Shown here one piece after another: positions 1 to 12,600 of a DNA stretch of 64,000 nucleotides. Position numbers and translations under genes: made by a program. The stretch lies in assembly GCA_037039925.1 (NCBI GenBank), contig JAXRKP010001739.1:32391-96390 (forward strand), given 5' to 3'. Position 1 is the stretch's first letter. Each line of letters starts with the position of its first letter. The DNA comes from Doris montereyensis (Eukaryota; Mollusca; Gastropoda; Nudibranchia; Dorididae). Under the pieces are notes generated by a model, which worked only from the letters and a program-made list of their open reading frames with translations, was not told where the DNA came from and made no database searches.

Positions 1-280
1 TTAACCTGCCATTTTTACATATAGATTTTCCTTTTAAGAAATGTTTTAAGCTTGTACGTTGACTTTTGATTTGGGTGTACTGGTTCTTTTTCAATCTCTT
101 TTTCATCCCTTTTGAAAAATTGTTTGTATTTCCCAACTTGTCTTTCATTGACTGTTTGCATTGATGTTTCTCATATTATTTCATCTGCTGTGTGTTGTAA
201 TCTTTATTCAGCGATCATATCTTAAAACATCGAATTGCCTGTTTTACTCTCTTTGTCATTATTCAATGGGATGATGAATT

Positions 281-393
281 GTTTAAAAGCTATATTTACT
301 GCTTGAGACAATCATATCAAAGGTCGTAATTTATGGTGCATTGTTTAAAAGCTATTTTTACTACTTGAGACAATCAAAGGTCGTAATTTACAG
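281..393. repeat. two-copy direct duplication
   Basis: Two adjacent copies share GTTTAAAAGCTAT, CTTGAGACAATCA and AAAGGTCGTAATTTA in order. The second copy lacks a few bases near the middle. No function is implied. Confidence 0.8.
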
Positions 394-2107
394 TGAATAA
401 ATGGAAATTATCAATGTTCTATCAATTTTTAAGCTTTGTGTTTTTCTGTCCAGGATTTTTTTTTCACATTGTTTTCATGAATATTGGATGTTTCAATTAA
501 ATTTCAGTGAAGATAGTTTATAAAGAATTAATGTTATGATTTAAGAAATAATTTGATTAATTTTGAGTTTGTAAAAATTAAACTTCTAGTAATGCATTCT
601 ATGAAACTTGATGTTTTGATTAATCTTCCATTGTTATGAGTAATATTTTTTTTAACGATAGGAATGCTGTCACTAGTAGATGGATATCATTCAATTATTA
701 TAATGTTCTTTATCACCATGGAGTCTTTTGAACACATTTTCTAACGATATGAGGCATTGTTTCTCTAAAATGACGGCATTGCTCTGCAGCTTTTCACAGG
801 CATCATGTCGTAAAGAATTTTGCTCATCATTACTACAATATGTTTAGTTTTTATCATTTACTGTTAAAGACGTTCCTTTTGGCAAAATTTTCCACTCCTG
901 GCCTATGCTATGCTGTGCATACCATAGAGCAGGTGTGCTAAGATAAAAACTGAGGAGAGCATAAAGATTTTATGCGGGTGGGGGGGAGTATTAAAGAAAA
1001 CTAAGTGAATTACAAGTATTCCATTTTTATAAGGAAAACAAAACAGATAGGTCTTGATAGTTGAGACGTGTGTGGATTTTAGGACTGACTTTTCAATGAA
1101 CTGGGCGACACTTTGTAATTTGGTTGAGGTGGGGTGGATTTTTTTTATTCAGATTCATGAAAAAACAAGTGAAAAATAGGGTTGTAGTTGTATGCTGTCA
1201 ATAATTGTTTTGAAAGAAAACATGTTTTCCGCTTTTTGTGGGACGTGCCTACATTTTGTTTTATTTTTTAACAGAAGTGAAGCATGCTACTGTTAGATAT
1301 TTTTTATTTCTAAAACTTTTTTGTGGGGGGGGCTCTACAAGGAATGTTGGTGTCAGTAGTATTTGGTATGAAAAATAAAAGCAATTGGACATGGTGATGC
1401 GTTACTTTTAAAATGCTAAAAGGGCTCTATATGGCAAGGCTTCAGCTTTCAAAAAGACTTTTGACTCGTGTTTCTTCTTCTTGCTGTTGAAATACTGAGG
1501 GGTTGGGGATCTTTTGTTGTGAGAAGGACTTGCTTCTCTTTAGCGACATTGACTGGGAATTAAATAAACATGGTTTTGTTGAATATTTAAGTGGTCCACC
1601 TATATCATGGCACATTGTCATACGTGTAGTGAGCAACCATTCCAAATACATGTAATGACATTTGTGTGCAATTTGGTGTATTTTTGTATTGTTGGGGTTT
1701 TTTTCATACGTAATTATATAAATGTCTCAACACTTCCTTTGCAATATCCTCATCATCAATATTACCATCATCAATACTTACTTGTCTTATATCGCTTAGG
1801 TTTTGTGGGAGTGACAAGCTAAAGAAATTATTTTTAAAAGTTTAACTGCAAAGTTGTTAAGAAACAAATCTTTATTGTTTTTACATTTTACTGAGTCTTT
1901 TTCCCCATCTTTTTTTGGTTTTTTGTTGTTGGCATAACCAAAATAATTAAGCTATCATCTTTGAAAGGCAAGAAGAAAACAAAACAGGGTAAAAGAAAAT
2001 AAATGTTTCAGTCCATTTAAAATATTTTTTTGAGTTCTGCTCACAAAAATCTATGAAACTTATAAGTTCATTGGAAGGATATTCCTAGCTTATTCTAAAT
2101 TTAAAGG

Positions 2108-2246
2108 GTGGGTGGTTGGCAGGCATGGTGGTTGGCGGAACTGCTGGTAGGTCCTACTTCTTTCCTTTCATTCTTTCATCTTGCTGTTACCTTTTTCTTA
2201 ATTCATCCTGGGATCACTGCTTATGGCGGACAGGGGTAAATTTCAA
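2108..2246 (+). repeat. dispersed element X, copy 1
   Basis: Begins around GGTGGTTGGCGG, continues with GCTGGTAGGTCCTACTTCTT, pyrimidine-rich sequence and TCTTAATTCATCCTGGGATC, and ends GGCGGACAGGGGTAAATT. The same order of blocks recurs in at least ten other places in the window. The 3' part (GATCAC, TGGTGGACAGGGTAAAT) resembles the tail of the tRNA-type SINE called Y below, so X is probably a SINE or SINE fragment. Confidence 0.7.
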
Positions 2247-2364
2247 TCATAAATCTTAATAACTTAGTTTTAATGGGGGGGAATTTAATGCTCTATTTAT
2301 AGATATGACCTTATGTGAAAACAATGTTATCGTAGGACAGCCATAAGTTATTATTAACACACAG

Positions 2365-2523
2365 TTCTGGTCTATGACAACGCTGATCATACAGATGATG
2401 ATGCCGACACAGACTCGCTGGACGTCAGTGCCGATGGCAGCCGTCACAGGATGCCGCACGTGGAGATGGTGCCGCCGGCTATTTCAGCGGAAGACAAACA
2501 GAAGGAGGAAGAGAAGGCCAAAG
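2365..2523 (+). CDS. DYNC1I: dynein intermediate chain exon 1 (of those visible)
   Basis: Flanked by ACACAG and GTGCGT. Reads an acidic, low-complexity linker ([18 protein letters not shown]) followed by a Lys/Glu-rich end ([12 protein letters not shown]). This matches the variable acidic segment before the WD40 domain. It ends one base into a codon, which fits the next exon. The exact 5' boundary is less sure because the polypyrimidine tract is weak. Confidence 0.75.
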
Positions 2524-5500
2524 GTGCGTTTGATTTAAGAATTCCCCTTATTAGATTAGCAGTAAGGTTAGGTTTTTCTTTCTATCTTTCTCATTCACTC
2601 TCTAGGGGATTTTTTCTTTCTTTTTCTTTCTTTTTTTTTTTCCTTTTCATTTGCATGATTATCTGGTTGAGAGAAAAAGCAAGAGGTAAGAGTGGGTCAT
2701 TTTTAAGCTCCTTGTGAAGAATTTTTGTCTTGTGCGCCAAATGTGTTTGACGTAGTTTGGTTGGAATTTTGGGGGGGTTTTCATGGGTTTTTTCAAGAAT
2801 AGGGGAGAATGAATAAAAATTTGGCTATGTCTGTTACTAGACCACTTTCGCCTTTTATTAAATTCTGCCTTGCTTGTCTGTATTTTTTCAAGTTTCTCAA
2901 TTTTATCATTGGCCTTGTGATGTGTCATTGATTGCATTTATAAAAGCTTTCTACTTCCTCTGGTTCTCAGTTCAAGAATTGAGTGAGGGAGGAGAAGCAA
3001 CAGATTATGATGCAAGAGGATTTTCAGCAGGAGCATTTCTCGTATGGGCCGTGTGATCAGCGCATGTTTTGCCATAAACGACACTGAAGTCGCCATCGAA
3101 ACAGCGGCTGTGACAAAGACGGCAAAGACTTAGTGAGTGCGCAAAATAGAAATATATTGTTTTCTATTGGTGAGGCCACAAACTGGCCTTTGGTTTCCAC
3201 TTTTTACTTCTGATATGATTCACATAATTATCAGATTGATCATATATTTTTTAATTTGAACATGATCAAGAACTTTATTTTATTTATGTTTTTATATTGC
3301 AAGCTGCTGAACTAGTTAATTGAGTTGTAAAGCTAAACAAGGTACGGTACCTTCAAGGGCATTACAATTTTGGCCTTTAGGTCAAGTAGCGGAAGCAGAA
3401 CTGGTGATAAGAAATCATCTCCTGGACAGGGCCTAGCTTCTTGCAGGTTTTATTCCCAAGCTTACATCTGGATCGAGTGCAGAGAAAAGATGCGTCTTTC
3501 AAAGGAACACAAAGGTGGACCTATCATTGCTAGGATTTGAACCCAGGACCTCATGATCCCAAGCCCGGCAACTCAAACACTAAGCAAACAATGGCACTAA
3601 ATGTTACTTGCCTCAGTTGAAAAAAGATTGTCCTGTGGCACCAGAAAATCAGTTTGTTCGTGGTTTGGTTTATCTAATCTGATTTTGTAGGCTTGAGTGT
3701 GATAGAAAGATGTAATGGGTTGCATCGGTTTTGACAGAGACATCCTGGCTGGTGAAAGGCTGAAAGCTCCATCATGATTTCTTTGATGAACGTTGGTCTA
3801 GACGGAGGACAATCACCAGCATGGATTGGTCACCCCAGGTGAGTTTGCATGTTCCCATGTGGGCAGTTGGGAGCTACTAGTAGGTCTTACTTCTTTCTTT
3901 CACCCTTTCACTTATCTTTTCTCTTCCGTTTCCTCTTAATTTAGCCTGGGATCTATACATGCTCGTGAATGGGGTAAAGTCTCAACGTCATTTCGTCAAT
4001 AAGCATATTGTTTCATTTATCCGTATCATTTCATTTTTCTCATATCGTTTCATTTGTCTATTTATATTGTTTCATGTTGCTTATCATTTCATTTGACACA
4101 CATTATTACATTTTGTCGCATTTCGTTTCATTTGTCACATATCATTTCATTTGTCACACATTGTTACATTTGTCACATATTGTTTCATTTGTCACACATT
4201 GTTACATTTGTCACATATTGTTTCATCTATAGCTTATATTATTTCATTTGTCACATATTCTTTCATTTTATTAGCATATCATTTCATTTGCCCACATTGT
4301 TTCAATTGTGCATTTCATTTCATTTGTCCATATTCTTTCGTCTACTTATATCATTTCATTTGTCACACATTGTTACATTTGTGGCATATTGTTTCATCTG
4401 TCATATCATTTCATTTGTCACATATTGTTTCATCTGTCACATATCATTTCATTTGTCATATTTTGTTTCATTTGTTGCATATCATTTCATTTGTCACATT
4501 GTTTCATTTATTGCACACCATTTAATTTGTCATATTGCTTCATCTGTCGCATATCATTTCATTTGTCGCATATCATTTCATTTGTCACACATTGTTACAT
4601 GTGTGCATATTGTTTTCATTTATGCATATCATTTCATTTGTCACATATTATTTCATCTGTCTCATATCGTTTCATTTGTCACACATTGTTACATTGTTAC
4701 ATTTGTCATACATTGTTACATTGTTACATTTTACACAGTTTCATTTGTCACATATCATTTCATTTGTTACACATTGTTACATTTGTCATACATGGTTACA
4801 GTCGCATATTGTCACATTTTGTTGCATATTGTTACGTTTGTTGCATATTGTTACAATTGTTGTATATAATTACATTTGCTGCATATTGTTACATTTGTCA
4901 TACATTGTTACATTTGTCATACATTGTTACATTTGTCATACATTGTTACAGTCGCATATTGTTACATTGTTGCATATTATTCACGTTTGTTGCATATTGT
5001 TTCATTTGTCATTTACTGTTAAATTTGTTACATGTTGTTACATTTGTTACCTATTGTTGCATTTAATAGCCTATTCTTTCATTTGTCACATATTGTTAAA
5101 ATTGTCACATATTGTTACACTTGTCACATATTGTTACGTTTATCATATATTCTTTCATTTGTCACATATCATTTTCATTCGATCCAGATATCATTTCATT
5201 TTATGCTTACATCTAATAGTCAATCTTTACTCAGTGTACATGTGTGACTTTCCATTTCCAGTTTCAGAGCTTATGTTGGCTCGTGACAGCACCAATGAGG
5301 ATGCACCCAATGACCCCGATGGCGTGGCCCTCATGGATCTCAAATACAAGAACATGGCTCCTGAATACGTTTTTCCATTGCCTAGGTAATTTCTGTCCTC
5401 TTGACTGATCACCCCTTGTTTCGGCTTGTGGTTCTTTCGTTTTTAGCTACTTGTGACAAGTGGCAGTTTGACTGTCTTTAGTGAACATGAAATGAAGATT

Positions 5501-5630
5501 TTGTCATTTTTATTGAGATTTATATTTATCTCAATAGTTTCCTCTTTTTATATGTCTAAATTTAAGGTTTAGAATTATTAAGGGCAATGTATAATTGGTA
5601 CAGTCAGTGAAAGGTGTGAGGTGTGAGGAT

Positions 5631-5727
<97 letters not shown>

Positions 5728-5830
5728 AGGAGGGAGGGAGGGAGGGAGGGAGGGAGGGAGGGAGAGAGGGAGGAGGGAGGGAGGGGAGGGAGGGAGGGAG
5801 GGAGAGGAGAGAGAGGAGGGAGGGAGGGAG

Positions 5831-5882
<52 letters not shown>

Positions 5883-6598
5883 GACAGAGCACAGAGGGAG
5901 GGACAGAGGGCACAGAGAGAGGGAAGAGATCCAGAGAGACAGAGACTGAAAGAAAAAAGAGAAGGACAGACAGAGAGAGACAGAGAAGAGACAGACAGAC
6001 AGAGAAAAAGAGACAAACAGAGAGAGAGAGAGAGAGACAGAGACATGAGTGCCAGATGGTTGGAAATAGAAAGGGAGGAGAGAGTGCAAAGAAATTTCCT
6101 GGATATACCATTTGATTTGTATTTACATTGCTATCCCAGTCTGCAGTGATGTCTACATGCTTTGCCAAGTTCAACCCTAAACGTAGTCATTGGAGGCACT
6201 TACTCGGGCCGAGATCGTTCTGTGGGACAACAGGGTCAACAAACGGACGCCTGTCCAGCGTACGCCCTTGTCAGCAACGTCTCATACAGTAAGTCAGATT
6301 TTTTGCAGTTTACTTTGAATTCTGATTCTCCTAAATTTGGCCAGGATCAAGCATGCTATTTAAACATATGAATTCTGATTCTCCTAAATTTGGCCAGGAG
6401 CAAGCATCCTATTTAAACATGTGAATTCTGATTCTCCTACATTTGGCCAGGAGCAAGCATCTTATTTAAACACATGAATTCTGATTCTCCTAAATTTGGC
6501 CAGGAGCAAGCATCCTATTTAAACATATGAATTCTGATTCTCCTAAATTTGGCCAGGATCAAGCATCCTATTTAAACATATATATGTAAAAATAATTT

Positions 6599-6641
<43 letters not shown>

Positions 6642-9600
6642 GCCAGCATCCAGTCTACTGTGTGAATGTGGTTGGCACCCAGAACGCCCACAACTTGATC
6701 AGTGTCAGTTCCGACGGCAAGGTGTGCTCTTGGAGTTTGGACATGTTGTCACAGCCCCAGGTAAAGATAACTTTCAACTTCCTTCCTTTTTTTCTCCTTT
6801 TTTGGGTGTTTGGATCTTGTTCTGTTTATCTCATGGCAAACACTTCTTTCCTTTTCACCCTTTGAAGCTATCCTTTCATCTCACTGATTCCTTTTAATTT
6901 ACTCTGAGGTCTCTACAAATGGTGAACAGGGTAAATTCTAATTAAGCAGACAAACAAACACAATAAACATGGCAAATGAATGTGATCTGATCATATAATT
7001 CATTTTGTATGGACTATAGCAGTGCCATAGTGGGCACTCCAGTTGGTGGGTGCTACAAGTAGGTTTTACTTCTTTCCCTCACTCTTCCACATGTCCCTCA
7101 CATTTATGTTCCTTTAAATTTAGATTACCGTGTGATCCTTGCATATGGTGGACAGGGTAAAAAAACTTTGACAGAAAGTCATTTTGTGTCATATTGGCAG
7201 AAATAAGTCTGACCTGATGGTACAATGTCCTTAGTATGAGTAGTAACATTGTGATGGTGTGGAACCCAGAGCCCAGGGGATAGATGGTTGGTGGAAGCTG
7301 CTGCTAGTTCCTCCTACTTCTTTTCTTTCACTCTTTGGCCCCTCTTTCGTCTTGTTTATTTCTTTTAATACTCTCTGAAATCTCTGCATTAGATGAACTG
7401 GGTAAACTTCAATTCAACAAATTAATTGCTACTGGTAGGTCTTTCTCCTTTCATGTCCTTCTTTCACTTATATATTTTCTCTTGTTGGTTCCCCTTATTC
7501 AACCGAGAGATCACCACATATGGTTGATAGGGTAAATTTTAATGAAACAAAGGGCCCCCAAGGGACGTCTGTCCACTTTATATCATCTTTTTTCTCCATT
7601 ATATCAATGTAAGTCTTTGTCTTTACTTTATGACATATTCGTTCAAATGAATCTGTCTGTATTGTGTGGTATTCATTTAAATGAATCTGTCTGTATTATT
7701 GGGGTATTCGTTCAAATGAATCTGTCTGTATCGTGTGGTATTCGTTCAAATGAATCTGTCTGTATTGTGTGGTATTCATTCAAATGAATCTGTCTGTAAT
7801 GTGTGGTATTCATTCAAATGACTCTTGTCTATTGTGTGATATTCATTCAAATGAATCTGTCTGTATTGTGTGGTATTCATTCAAATGAATCTGTCTGTAT
7901 TGAGTGGTATTTGTTCAAATGAATCTGTCTGTGTTGTGTGGTATTCATTCAAATGAATCTTCTGTCTGTATTGTGTGATATTCATTCAAATGAATCTGTC
8001 TGTATTGTGTGGTATTCGTTCAAATGAATCTGTCTGTATTGTGTGGTATTCGTTCACATGAATCTGTCTGTATTGTGTGGTATTCGTTCAAATGAATCTG
8101 TCTGTATTGCGTGGTATTCGTTCAAATGAATGTCTGTATTGTGGGGTATTCGTTCAAATAAATCTGTCTGTATTTTGTGGTGTTTGTTCAAATGAATCTG
8201 TCTGTATTGTGTAGTATTCGTTCAAATGAATCTGTCTGTATTGTGTGGTATTCGTTCAAATGAATCTGTCTGTATTGTGTGGTGTTTGTTCAAATGAATC
8301 TGTCTGTATTGTGTGGTATTCGTTCAAATGAATCTGTCTGTATTGTGTGGTATTCGTTCAAATGAATCTGTCTGTATTGTGTAGTATTCGTTCAAATGAA
8401 TCTGTCTGTATTGTGTGGTATTCGTTCAAATAAATCTGTCTGTATTGTGGGGTATTTGTTCAAATAAATCTGTCTGTATTGTGTGGTGTTTGTTCAAATG
8501 AATCTGTCTGTATTGTGTGGTGTTTGTTCAAATGAATCTGTCTGTATTGTGTGGTGTTTGTTCAAATGGATCTGTCTGTATTGTGTGGTGTTTGTTCAAA
8601 TGAATCTGTCTGTACATTGTGTATTCGTTCAAATGAATCTGTCTGTATTGTGTGGTGTTCGTTCAAATGAATCTGTCTGTATTGTGTAGTATTCGTTCAA
8701 ATGAATCTGTCTGTATTGTGTGGTATTCGTTCAAATGAATATGTCTGTATTGTGTGATTATGTAATGTGTTTATTATACATCTGAGTGTAGCATCATTGC
8801 CATGGGGTTGACGGGCGGTTGGCGGTTGCTACTGGTAGGTCCCACTTCTTTTCTTTCCCTCTTTCACTTATCTTTCATCTTGCTGTCACCTCTTAATTCA
8901 CCCTGAGATCACCAAATATGGTGGGCGGGGTAAATCAATCAATGCCACGAGCTTGATGGATGGTTGGCAGAAGCTAGTGAGGGTCTTACTTCTTTCATTC
9001 TTTAACTGGGCAATTGCAGGGTGTTGCTGGTAGGTCCTGCTTCTTCCCTTTCACTCTTTTGTGTGTCTTTTATTTGTCAGCTTCTTCTGAATTGGCCTGA
9101 GATCAGCACACACAATGGACAGGGTAAATAGAAATGAAACGAACTACCAAAACAAAGACAAATCCACTTTTTGACATTGTTTATTTCATCTTGCCTGTTC
9201 CTCTTAATTCACCCTCAGATCATAGCTTATGGTGGATAGGGTAAATTACAATGAAACAAACAAACAAAGCTGTGGTTTGAACCGAAGGGATATATTCATA
9301 TATGTACGTAATTGCCATCATTGTTGGGTCATGTGACTACACTAATAGTAATATGGTGTTGTCATTGACTTGTCATCTGATTGCCATTTGCTTGTCATCT
9401 GCCTGTCATTTAGTGTCATTTTGCTTGTCATCTGCCTGTCATTTTAGTGTCATTTGCTTGTCATCTGATTATCATTTGCTTGTCATCTGATTATCATTTG
9501 CATGTCATTTGCTTGTCATCTGCAGGACAGCATGGAACTTCAGGCCAAGCAGTCAAAGTCAGTGGCCGCTACCTGCTTCAGCTTCCTGTCAGGTGACGCC

Positions 9601-12600
9601 AACAATTTCATTGTTGGTTCAGAGGAATGTTCAGTCTATTCAGCCTGCCGACATGGAACGTAAGTGGCTCTCTCTTTCTTTCTTTTTTTTGCACTGTTTC
9701 TTTCTTACGTTTCAAGTAAGGTTGTGTGTGTGTGTTTTTCTACCTATGTTATGCATTGTGTTGACTCTATAAACTATTTTCTTTTCTTACGTTTCAAGTA
9801 AGGTTGTGTGTGTGTTTTTCTACCTATGTATGCATTATGTTGACTCTATAAACTATGTCAATAAAAAATAATTGGCGTTTATGTACATGTGATTTCAGCA
9901 AAGCAGGCATCAATGAGACATATGAAGGTCACCAGGGCCCCATCACCAGCATCGACACACACAAGGTGCCAGGCCAGATTGACTTCTCCCTATTTCCTCA
10001 CCTCCTCCTTCGACTGGACCATCAAACTGTGGAGCATTAAGGTCAGTCACTGCACCTGTGCTATTCAGGAATGTAAATCTTTCAGATTTCCTCTGATTTC
10101 AGATTATTTGAGGTTTTCTAGTTTTAACATATTTTTCTCTTAAGTTTCCTTTCTTCCTTTTACTAAAATACTTCTATGTTCGCTGTTATGAATAGGTGAG
10201 ATGGTTTAGTACAACAGAATAAAATTTCCGACTCCAGACCCATCCCCAATTTGTATACTAATCATCAGCGGAAGCACCCTGCTTTATTTTAACTTTCACT
10301 TTCACAACGAACTACAATTTCCACATTGATCCCTGAGGCCCTATTACTCACATGAGAAGATTTCAGATTTAAAATCGGAACCTTCTTTACTTCCTTCAGA
10401 TTTTTTAGTCTGAAATCTATTAAAGCATTTGTTGTGGAAATAGGCTTTCGCGCAAAGGATATTGGGATAGATTTAGACAATGTTGAGATGCACGGACTTA
10501 CCTTTCTGCAGTCGTACGGTTCATTTGTGAATGTGACCTGCAGTCGATGATTTTTTTTCATTCCAGGAAAATCGAAGCAAAGTCATTTTAAATTTCCTAT
10601 TGCGTTATTTGTGATTTATGATTTATGTTATAATCCTATTTGTAGGTTATTGTGATTTAATAGTCCAATCTAGATCTAGAGCTAGACAAGATTAAAATCG
10701 CTAAGAGTGAAGTGACCTAGATTCTTTATCTGTAAGATCTAGATCTAGATTTTTTATTATGACAGCTTGACAGCCCTAGATCTAATCCGTAGCTTTCCCT
10801 AGGCCATAGCTTGGGTTAGTATATCAGCGTATAAATAGATCTAGCTTGTTACCAGATTAAAATTATTTCTTGCTCAGCATTCCAGAGAATTTGAGATCTA
10901 GATCTAGATTCTAGTCGAATAGAGAGATCTTGAAAATAACGCGCACGTTGTTGATTTAGATTCTTCTAGTCTAGATTTAGATTCTTCTAGATTAGATTCT
11001 TCTAGATTAGATTCTAGAAAGACAGGCTATTTTATGATAGATCTGGATTCACTCTAGTAAGATCTATATAAGATATGTCTAGATCTAAGTCTAATTGGTA
11101 TCTAGAGGCCTAGAAACGACGAGACTAGATTTAGATTACTAGGTCTAGAATTTATTGCACCCATTTTCTCCAATAAATTTAGTAGAACTAGAGTTAGATT
11201 TTTAGATCTACTTGGTAATCAGAGCCTAGTTAATAGAACCAGAATTGATTTAGAATTTTGCTTCTGTTATAATTACAAACAAGTCTTCAAAACAACTAAC
11301 TCTAGATCTAGGTTAAATGTAAGCTAGCTCCAGAATGTAGATCTAGACAATTTAACAAATTGGGGATGACCTGTCAAAAGTTTAGGTTTAATGATCGGGA
11401 TTCACCAGTAGATGTGATTGATCTTAATCTAATTTCTATGACTAAAAACAAATTATGGCTGCAACTTAACCCTTGTAAGGCTAACCTGCTGGCTGACTTT
11501 AATATCGGTCAATAATCTCGTCCCGCTGACGAGGCTGCCGCTTGACCACGATGTACCTGTAACTATTGTGATAGTTTTTTTATCTTCGTTGAGTAAGGTG
11601 ACATAGTGGGCAATTCATTTTGTTATTGTTATTGTCATCGTGTTTATATTGCATTGTTTACTAACAATAACATCTATTGAAGCCTACTTTTATTAAACAT
11701 GAAAAGGAATAATACTGCAGTTGGCTTATTACTAATGAAGAGGAATATGAAAGGTATAATACTAAAAGATAGAAAACAGGTCAAGACTGAGAAATCTTCA
11801 GTGTGCCTTACCTTCATAACACCAAGGAGACAGAAACAAATAAACACTAAACAGTGCTGGATCGGAAACTAATACTAATGGGGCCATTAGTGCAACGACC
11901 CATCGAGCAATGTTTATCAACAGAGCAAGCCTCATAACAATAAACAAAAAGAAATAAGAAACGAAATACAACTGCCATAAGAGAGACGGAGAGAGAGAGG
12001 GGGAGGGAGGGACAGAAAGGAGAGAGAAAGAGTAAGGGAAACAAACAGGAGACATAAAGAGAATGAGAAAGATAAGGAAAGACGAATAGAAAGGACGGAG
12101 AAAATGGGAGAGACAGAGAGAGAGAGAGATGACGTAACATATAGAGCGGAGAGGGGGGGGGTGGCTGGGTGGCTGCATGGGCAGGCTTACTGCAGTCATT
12201 CAATAATAGCGTGGCTGGCTGTGTCAAATTTTATGTAGTAGAGTTACAATGAACAACATTCTCACATCTAAATAAAATGATGGAACGATAATACTAATAA
12301 TAAAGGAAATGTCCAACCGTCTTTCGCTGATCCCATGACCGAGTCAAATGTGCATAGGTAATACATTCCCATGATGAAAGAAACAGACCCTCTGGTTTAT
12401 TGCTTTCACAAAGTGTGCATCGCCCAGCTACAGCAACGCGCTCTATCCCAGACCTAACACTCTCTTCAGCTACATGCTTCCCATTCCCATGCTTTTGAAA
12501 ACTTCCTCCCTACCCTATGTCTGTAAGTAGTATCGCCCTCTCTCCCCATTTACAATGACATTAGTAACCATTGTTTTGTATTCTTGGCTGTTCCCTTCCT

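Larger units (their letters stand above)
1..2364. other. non-coding stretch left of the first visible exon
   Basis: AT-rich sequence with no exon I can support. It is probably an intron of the dynein intermediate chain gene, because the first visible exon starts mid-protein. The only local structure is a direct duplication of about 55 bp (281-338 and 343-393, both starting GTTTAAAAGC) and, near the right end, one copy of dispersed element X. Confidence 0.5.

Noticed and set aside
4008..5066. Overlapping frames of 120 to 280 codons rich in FHLSHIV
   Set aside because: They are translations of the 19-bp minisatellite in intron 3. The last frame runs into true exon 4 only by chance.
5531..6174. 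Ser-Leu and Arg-Glu rich frames over the GA tract
   Set aside because: Low-complexity translation of a microsatellite on both strands. The same applies to 22468-23188 and 55663-56349.
10289..10561. 90-codon minus-strand open frame with a GTAAGT inside
   Set aside because: The first 20 codons look protein-like and end at a donor-like site, but I found no acceptor or next exon. It lies inside an intron of the plus-strand gene, so support is too weak.
11798..12227. Minus-strand frames of 126 to 133 codons
   Set aside because: They overlap a GA/GGGA-rich tract, giving Ser-Leu-rich peptides, and have no homology that I recognise.
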